Source: Bacillus gobiensis
GTDB taxonomy: Bacteria > Bacillota > Bacilli > Bacillales > Bacillaceae
Direction of reading: 5' to 3'
DNA: 64,000 nucleotides
Assembly: GCF_001278705.1 (NCBI RefSeq)
Contig: NZ_CP012600.1
Location: forward strand, 682,190 to 746,189
The notes beneath the pieces were generated by a model that saw only the letters and a list, made by a program, of their open reading frames with translations, did no database searches and was not told the DNA's origin. Shown here in pieces: positions 59,074 to 64,000 of the stretch. The stretch's first letter is position 1. Each line of letters opens with the position of its first letter. The position numbers were made by a program, and so were the translations under genes.

Positions 59074-59265
59074 ATGTGTCAGACAATCATGGCCATTGAA
59101 CGTAACAGAAGAAGAATTGCTTTTCATAGCCTTACACTAGAAGATTATTCAACACATCCTATCGCAAAAGAGATTGTTGAATATTCACTTGAAAATTCAG
59201 ATGATTGGTGTGAGCTTTTCACCATCGAGATGTTACTTCCTGATGCATCCGTTAATTTATTTTGA
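59074..59265 (+). CDS. Hypothetical 63-residue protein
   Basis: ATG 59074 with GAGGG seven bases upstream. MCQTIMAIERNRRRIAFHSL, then TLEDYSTHPIAKEIVEYSLE and a short acidic end. No recognisable domain; could be a fragment. Confidence 0.35.
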   Translation: MCQTIMAIERNRRRIAFHSLTLEDYSTHPIAKEIVEYSLENSDDWCELFTIEMLLPDASVNLF

Positions 59266-59400
59266 TTAGATCAATCTTTGTTCTATGGTTAAACAATTTA
59301 ATCATCTCGGAGAAATTTAAATGGATATTTAATCAACCAATCGAGCATCTTATTAAAGGACCTTTTTAAGGGTTTAATTATTAAATATGGAGGGATTGTT

Positions 59401-59874
59401 ATGGATAATAACACCAAGAAAAAAATTGAATCTGAGGTAAAAAAAAATGTGGATGTTGAAATTGCAAATGAATTAAGTGATTTTAGAAGTCAATTAAATG
59501 TTCTGCAAAGTTCTATTTCTAATCTACAGCAAGGTCAACAACAATCCGGACAACAAAATCAACAACAACCACAAGGTCAACAAAATCAATTATCTCAACA
59601 AATTCAACAATTTAGTGGTCAAACACAACAACAGTTACAACAAGCAGATCAGCAACTTCAGCAATGTATTCAACAAGCAATTCAAACTTTAAATCAAGCT
59701 TCTCAATATGTTCAAAGTAATCGAGCATTAAATCAAATGAATCAAGCTGTAAGACAAGCGGAACAACAGTTACAACAAATGACCGGGGGGCAGCAACAGT
59801 CTGGTCAACAAATGGGAAATCAGCAAGGTCAACAACAATATGGTCAAATGGGACAGCAAAACATACTGCAATAA
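59401..59874 (+). CDS. Glutamine-rich low-complexity protein
   Basis: 157 residues with GGAGGG before the ATG. Residues 1-40 form a charged, probably coiled-coil head (NNTKKKIESEVKKNVDVEIA, FRSQLNVLQSSISNLQ). The rest is more than one third glutamine, with QQ/GQQ repeats and few charges, one Cys (LQQCIQQ) and Asn/Gly-rich end. Encoded mostly by CAA. No family recognised; such proteins can be surface, spore or assembly proteins. A strong terminator follows, so it is a single-gene unit. Confidence 0.75.
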   Translation: MDNNTKKKIESEVKKNVDVEIANELSDFRSQLNVLQSSISNLQQGQQQSGQQNQQQPQGQQNQLSQQIQQFSGQTQQQLQQADQQLQQCIQQAIQTLNQASQYVQSNRALNQMNQAVRQAEQQLQQMTGGQQQSGQQMGNQQGQQQYGQMGQQNILQ

Positions 59875-59892
59875 TGTAAATTAGCTGTTATA

Positions 59893-59939
59893 AATATTGA
59901 GAATTCAGTAATTGGATTCTCAATATTAACCCTTTTTTT
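59893..59939 (+). terminator. Terminator after the glutamine-rich gene
   Basis: AATATTGAGAAT / ATTCTCAATATT, 12-base perfect stem, then ACCC and seven T. Confidence 0.85.
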
Positions 59940-59982
59940 AACATCTCCAATTCATATTAAAACAATGCACTCCCAAAGGATA

Positions 59983-60213
59983 TTAACCAAATGAAACTGC
60001 TAGTTCGCTTGTTATACCTGGTTTCACCATTTCTAGGACCCCCGTCATTTGTATATTGGAACCTCTCCACGTTGTAAATCCGCGTTTTGTCGGCAGTACC
60101 TCAAAAATGGTCCTTTCTTCTCTAATTGATGGGATTTTAATTTTTGTACATCCTTTCATACGAAATTTATAGGCATGTATGTTCTTTATACAACAAGAAA
60201 AAATACCCGCCAA
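59983..60213 (-). CDS. Doubtful 76-residue frame
   Basis: The middle reads like protein (KIKIPSIREERTIFEVLPTK, RGFTTWRGSNIQMTGVLEMV), but neither ATG has a ribosome-binding site. It may be a fragment of a longer lost gene. Otherwise the 430-base gap before the DUF3231 gene holds nothing recognisable apart from the terminator. Confidence 0.3.
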   Translation of the reverse strand: MAGIFSCCIKNIHAYKFRMKGCTKIKIPSIREERTIFEVLPTKRGFTTWRGSNIQMTGVLEMVKPGITSELAVSFG

Positions 60214-60307
60214 CGAAAAGTATTTTTCTTGGCTTTTTCATAATTTATCGGTTATTTGCAAAAAATATGTCCATCCATAAAAAACATGTCTTTGGAGGAA
60301 ACTGAAT

Positions 60308-61315
60308 ATGACTGAAAATCGCGCCCAATTAACTTCATCAGAAATAGCTTCAATTTGGACTAGTTATATGCAAGATAGTATGTCCAAATGTGTTTTAGAT
60401 TATTTTTTAAAACATGTAGAAGATGAAGCAATTCGCTCCGTTGTTCAATTTTCTTATGACCTGTCGTCTTCTCATATAGAGAAGCTAACAACCATATTTC
60501 AAGAGGAACAGATTCCAACGCCAACAGGATTTACTTATGATAATGATGTGAATTTAAACGCTCCACGAATGTATACTGACCTATTTATGCTAACTTATAT
60601 AAACCATATGGCTAAGATAGGATTACTTGGATACAGTGGATTTGTTTCTATAAGTGCTAGGGATGATATAAGAAATTATTACAGAGAAGGTCTTAATGAA
60701 ACATCAGAATTGTTTGAGAAAAGTTCGAAAGTAGCCCTTTCAAAAGGAGTATTTACTAGAGCGCCTTATATTCCCTATCCAACAAAAACCAATTATATAG
60801 ACACTAAAAAATATCTAAGTAGTGGTAGACCATTAAATGCAGTTGAAATATCCCATTTATTTTTAAACATTCAAACCAATCTTATTGGAAGTAAACTCGC
60901 AATTAGTTTTGCTCAGGGAACTCCGAGAGATAACATACGTAAATGGATGTTAAGAGGAAGAGACATTTCGCAAAAGCATATGCAAATATTTACAAAGACC
61001 CTTATCGATAATGATATACAGGCACCTTGTCCATCAGATGTTTCTATTACTGATTCAACAACGCCACCATTTTCGGACAAATTAAATATGTTTCACATGT
61101 CATTCATGAGTGCAGCAGGAACGGGAAACTATGCAACCGCGGCGGCTGCAAGTCAAAGAAGTGATCTTATTGTAAACTATGAACGCTTATCGCTTGAAAT
61201 TGCTCAATATGCAAAAGATGGGGCTGATATTGTAATTAGTAATGCATGGCTAGAGCAACCGCCAGGGACAATAGACAAAGAGCAACTAACTAAGAAAAAA
61301 GATACAATGGAATAA
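60308..61315 (+). CDS. DUF3231 family protein
   Basis: 335 residues with TTTGGAGGAA upstream. Two related helical halves: LTSSEIASIWTSYMQDSMSK with VVQFSYDLSSSHIEKLTTIF in the first, and LNAVEISHLFLNIQTNLIGS with MLRGRDISQKHMQIFTKTLI in the second. This is the DUF3231 fold, a duplicated ferritin-like four-helix bundle related to coat protein CotF-type domains and common in Bacillus. C-terminal AATAAAASQRSDL is typical. Function unknown, often linked with sporulation. Confidence 0.85.
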   Translation: MTENRAQLTSSEIASIWTSYMQDSMSKCVLDYFLKHVEDEAIRSVVQFSYDLSSSHIEKLTTIFQEEQIPTPTGFTYDNDVNLNAPRMYTDLFMLTYINHMAKIGLLGYSGFVSISARDDIRNYYREGLNETSELFEKSSKVALSKGVFTRAPYIPYPTKTNYIDTKKYLSSGRPLNAVEISHLFLNIQTNLIGSKLAISFAQGTPRDNIRKWMLRGRDISQKHMQIFTKTLIDNDIQAPCPSDVSITDSTTPPFSDKLNMFHMSFMSAAGTGNYATAAAASQRSDLIVNYERLSLEIAQYAKDGADIVISNAWLEQPPGTIDKEQLTKKKDTME

Positions 61316-61388
61316 TCCAGTTTGTTCCCCAACAAGTATTTGGAGTAATGATGCGGCATGGACAGCCAAGGACATTGTCCATCATACG

Positions 61389-61424
61389 AAAAGAAGCCCA
61401 CCAGTGAGGTTAGGCTTCTTTTTT
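61389..61424. terminator. Bidirectional terminator
   Basis: AAAAGAAGCC / GGCTTCTTTT with a 14-base loop and T-runs on both strands, between the DUF3231 gene and the SinI-like gene; overlaps the latter's stop. Confidence 0.8.
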
Positions 61425-61548
61425 ATGCATTTATTATTTTCTGTCGTTCGCGACAAGTATTTAAAAAGATTCGTATCTCTTCCAATGTGATTCTTGCTGC
61501 TAATGCCTCCAAAATCAATTCTTTCCACTCTTCATCTAATTGATCCAT
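61423..61548 (-). CDS. SinI-like antirepressor
   Basis: 41 residues, MDQLDEEWKELILEALAARI followed by TLEEIRIFLNTCRERQKI and a short end. This matches the SinI fold: the LDxEWxELIxEALxxxIxxEEIRxFL pattern forms the helical hook that binds SinR and blocks tetramerisation. A GTG two codons upstream (61554) may be the true start; the ribosome-binding site is weak. No SinR-like gene is in the window, so it would act in trans on SinR/SlrR, as SlrA does in B. subtilis. It is shorter than SinI (57). Confidence 0.75.
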   Translation of the reverse strand: MDQLDEEWKELILEALAARITLEEIRIFLNTCRERQKIINA

Positions 61549-61624
61549 ACTCACTTTCAAGAAATGAATTGAGATGGCGGCAAAGGAATCTTTGTTTTTT
61601 ATAAGTTTTCATATCTATATATTT

Positions 61625-61789
61625 CTAATTCTTGAGGATAAGCATCCATTCGAACTCATTTCCCATTTGAACCTCTAAATAGTGACCTTCAATTGTTTCT
61701 CCTTTTACATGGTATGAAATTTTATATACTTTACGGCTCTTATCTTTTGCTGTAGGAGTTAAGTCAACGATAGACAGCCTTCCCTTCAT
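61625..61789 (-). CDS. Hypothetical 54-residue protein
   Basis: ATG 61789 (minus) follows GAGAGGGTG. MKGRLSIVDLTPTAKDKSRK, then YKISYHVKGETIEGHYLEVQ and a hydrophobic end: probably a small beta-sheet protein. No family recognised. Confidence 0.5.
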   Translation of the reverse strand: MKGRLSIVDLTPTAKDKSRKVYKISYHVKGETIEGHYLEVQMGNEFEWMLILKN

Positions 61790-61956
61790 AAATATCACCC
61801 TCTCCAATAGAATGGTTTCATTTTATCCACTATTGGAGAGACAGTAATAACGGAAAAAACGAATTTTGGGAGAGGAAAAATAGACTAAAATGACATTATG
61901 CTCTAAGCAAAAAGCAATTTTCAACCTAACTTTTACGAGGAAACTTCAATTTTTAC

Positions 61957-62510
61957 TTAATAACCTGGGCAAACACTTGGATTAGGTGGCCATCCACAAT
62001 GGTGCGCTGGAAGCTCAGTTGTCGGAGGAGATGCCATCCAGTATCTAAGAACAAAGTGAAACGCTTGTGGATGCCTCTTGTGACCACGATCACCGTTTTG
62101 AAGAATAACACTGGTGGTTGCAGAGCATCTTCCTTTATTATTAAATCCGTTATAAAACAACCCATGACAATTCACACAAAATTCCCAATAAGGTTGTTCA
62201 CCCTACCTTAGCTCTGGGTAATCATGCACTAGAACAAATCTATACGCTTGTTCGTGACGCGTATGGACACCGCCTGCGGAGCATGCCCCTCCTGAATACC
62301 CGTTAAAAAACATTCCATGACACTTTACACAGAATTCCCAGTCAGGTTGAGAATATTGGTTACCAGGGTTACTGTGGTTTAGCTGGTAATTGTAACCCTT
62401 TCCTGTTTGTGGCCACCTCTTCCTCCAGGGCATCTCCCCTTACGTTCGTATCCGTTAAAAAACAACCCGTAACATTTTTCGCAAAAAGCCCAATCACCTT
62501 GAACAGCCAA
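61957..62510 (-). pseudogene. Frameshifted protein with three CxxC / LFxNG repeats
   Basis: TTG 62510 (minus) follows TTAGGAGG. Three repeat units are seen: WAFCEKCYGLFFNGYERKGR, WEFCVKCHGMFFNGYSGGAC and WEFCVNCHGLFYNGFNNKGR, each followed by a GG.H or RGGHK / RGHKRH segment and an aromatic YRFVL/FHFVL strand. This W-x-FC-x-x-C-x-x-LF-NG-G-C..H repeat occurs in tandem in secreted or spore proteins of Bacillus and actinomycetes; I do not know a function. Units 1-2 and 2-3 lie in different frames (shifts near 62417 and 62205), so the gene is broken or the assembly has errors. Confidence 0.7.
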
Positions 62511-63179
62511 AACTGCTACCTCCTAACAAGTTGATGAGACATCGTTTTTTACACCACTATCTCTTTTCATTTTACGTATTGTTTATTGCATTATTCCGTT
62601 AGTTCTATTCGCTACCCTGAATTCACTACAGTATTTATTCCCTGATCCTTACATCAAAAAATTTTCATAGATAGGTAGGAATAAATTTCCCACAAAGAAT
62701 GTACGTTTAAAGCTTTTGGGCTCCATAGAACCTGGAATAAAATCGAAGTCGAGCGAAAAAGAAAACATATCGGATTTACAAAAAATAAAAGAAGATTTCT
62801 TATTTAAACTTGATGCTGTCGGTATTACAAACTTAAATCCTGGTTACGTTATCTGCCAATTTCGCAAACTACCATCGCTACCTTTACATTACTTCTACTA
62901 TTTCTCATGAAGTAATGGGAACAAATATGAGTCGTTTTATCAAACAATTAGAAATTTATCTCAGGAAAGGTTTTACCTTCTAGGTGAATCATGAAAGCTT
63001 TTTATGAGCTGAATCTAATACGTTAATTGAATTTAATACATTTTTAAATAAGAATTCAAAAAATAACCAATGAATTAATTTATCCTGCTACCCACTAAAA
63101 AAGGTATCGTTACGGGAACTTATAGTTAGTTGATAATAATTTTGATTCGGACTGTTATTTAATTAAGGAGTGTTATTTT
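62511..63179. other. Mostly noncoding stretch with a possible broken small gene
   Basis: A decayed frame may run from about 62701 (IEPGIKSKSSEKENISDLQK, DFLFKLDAVGITNLNPGY) with a shift near 62850 into YHRYLYITSTISHEVMGTNM and SRFIKQLEIYLRKGFTF, stop at 62979. No family recognised. The rest is AT-rich with no visible signal except the AAGGAG site of the next gene. Confidence 0.3.
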
Positions 63180-64000
63180 TTGGATGTACTTATCACAGTT
63201 TTTTTCTTCTTAAGTGTTACGTTCCCAGTGTTACATTTATACCATTGCTTGCCGTGGTTCCGTGAGTCTAATGAAAGGATCAACCGAAATCCCAGACTGG
63301 AAAAAGGGATGAGCGACCATGGATATATAGAAGAAAAGGGAATAAGCATTTTAGTCCCATGTTTCAATGAACAAGGAATTATAGTAACTTCGATTGAGAG
63401 CATGAAGTCATTATCCTATTCTCAATTTGAAGTCATTTATATTAATGACGGATCAACGGATGAAACAATGATTTATTTGAATAAATTACTACAGTTGAAA
63501 CCATGTTCAATGTCTCCGCACGGTAAGCTATCTTATGAAAAAATCGAGGGATTATATCAATCTGAGCTTTACCCAAATATTTACGTAATAGATAAAATGA
63601 ATGGCGGAAAAGCTGATGCTTTAAATGCAGGAATTGAATATTCCAGTACAGATTTTATTATCACATTAGATGCAGACACTGTTTTGACAGAAAATGCATT
63701 ATTAGCTGTAAACGATGCATTGGAAGATAAAGATGTTGTTGCAGCAGGTGGGATGGTACATGTGTTGCAAACAAAAACAGATAAACCTTTGAAACGTTTG
63801 TCGTTACTTTATGCAAACATTCTAGTACGGGTTCAAGTTTTGGATTTCCTAAAAGCATTCTATATTTCAAAATTGTCTCTTGTACGCTTTAAAGCTTTGT
63901 CAGTAATTTCAGGAGCATTTGGTGTATTCAATAAACAAGTACTTCTAGATGTGAATGGTTACCGAAAAACAATAGGAGAAGACATTGATATCACCCTGAA
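63180..64000 (+). CDS. Family 2 glycosyltransferase, partial (polysaccharide synthase-like)
   Basis: TTG 63180 lies nine bases after AAGGAG; the frame is open to the window edge (273 codons). An N-terminal helix (VLITVFFFLSVTFPVLHLYH) precedes the GT2 domain: ISILVPCFNEQGIIVTSIES, VIYINDGSTDETM, NGGKADALNAGIEYS with the UDP-binding Lys, ITLDADTVL (DxD-type) and GAFGVFNKQVLLDVNGY, then GEDIDIT. This order is typical of membrane GT2 synthases such as poly-N-acetylglucosamine, hyaluronan or cellulose-like enzymes (PgaC/IcaA type). The C-terminal membrane part lies outside the window. Confidence 0.88.
   Translation, partial: MDVLITVFFFLSVTFPVLHLYHCLPWFRESNERINRNPRLEKGMSDHGYIEEKGISILVPCFNEQGIIVTSIESMKSLSYSQFEVIYINDGSTDETMIYLNKLLQLKPCSMSPHGKLSYEKIEGLYQSELYPNIYVIDKMNGGKADALNAGIEYSSTDFIITLDADTVLTENALLAVNDALEDKDVVAAGGMVHVLQTKTDKPLKRLSLLYANILVRVQVLDFLKAFYISKLSLVRFKALSVISGAFGVFNKQVLLDVNGYRKTIGEDIDITL

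Noticed and set aside
59000..59100. Possible C-terminal remnant of an enzyme (frame reading DPSVPNALDKGTLTEGKPNV)
   Set aside because: Too short and without a recognised family; it overlaps the 63-residue frame in another phase, so neither can be supported well.
1..64000. CRISPR arrays, insertion sequences with terminal repeats, rRNA genes, replication origins
   Set aside because: None seen: no regular direct-repeat/spacer pattern, no transposase-like protein and no rRNA-like sequence.

Overview
The window is a chromosomal segment of an endospore-forming, low-GC Gram-positive bacterium of the Bacillaceae. Much of it follows the gene order of the Bacillus subtilis app/opp to yjbC-spx-mecA-coiA-pepF-yjbH to thi-fabI-cotOZYXWV-yjc-metIC region. 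The proteins are clearly diverged from what I remember of B. subtilis and several blocks differ, so it is a relative rather than B. subtilis itself. All family and symbol assignments come from reading motifs and recalled synteny; no database search was run.

Positions 1-11.1 kb hold two oligopeptide ABC transporters. The first (opp type, permease B cut by the window edge, then C-D-F) is followed by a secreted glycoside-hydrolase-like protein and then a complete app-type operon (D-F-A-B-C). Positions 11.3-24.5 kb hold the stress, competence and proteolysis core: a Rossmann protein, yjbC-spx behind an ECF-type promoter, yjbE, mecA, coiA, pepF, yizD, the sRNA RoxS/RsaE, spxH-trHb, cwlQ-yjbK, and yjbL-relQ-nadK-yjbO. 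Spx, MecA, SpxH and PepF link ClpXP/ClpCP proteolysis, thiol stress and competence.

Positions 24.6-32.3 kb are an insertion relative to the recalled B. subtilis order, between yjbO and prpE. It holds a divergent EamA exporter/MocR regulator pair, then a cluster of a ykoQ-like phosphoesterase, ykoP-like protein, ykoN-like MGDG-type glycosyltransferase, membrane-anchored phosphodiesterase and EEP phosphatase.

Positions 32.3-41.4 kb hold prpE, a CPA2 antiporter, a TPP-riboswitch-controlled thiamine operon (tenA-tenI-thiO-thiS-thiG-thiF-thiD) and a FapR-box-preceded fabI. Positions 41.5-47.9 kb are a spore-coat island (cotO, cotZ, cotY, cotX, cotW, cotV, yjcA, small spore proteins, spoVIF). It contains a decayed tandem duplication in which each copy has kept what the other lost. 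Positions 48-52.4 kb hold yjcF-yjcG-yjcH and an S-box-controlled metI-metC.

At 52.58 kb is tRNA-Val(GAC). Everything beyond it looks accessory: a broken tyrosine integrase next to the tRNA, remnants of a PBSX/skin-like prophage (RusA, XtrA, a scaffold-protein fragment), interspersed cargo genes (GNAT, SRPBCC, DUF2200, a truncated aldo-keto reductase), a glutamine-rich protein, a DUF3231 protein, an orphan SinI-like antirepressor, a frameshifted CxxC-repeat protein, and the start of a GT2 polysaccharide-synthase-like gene that runs off the end.
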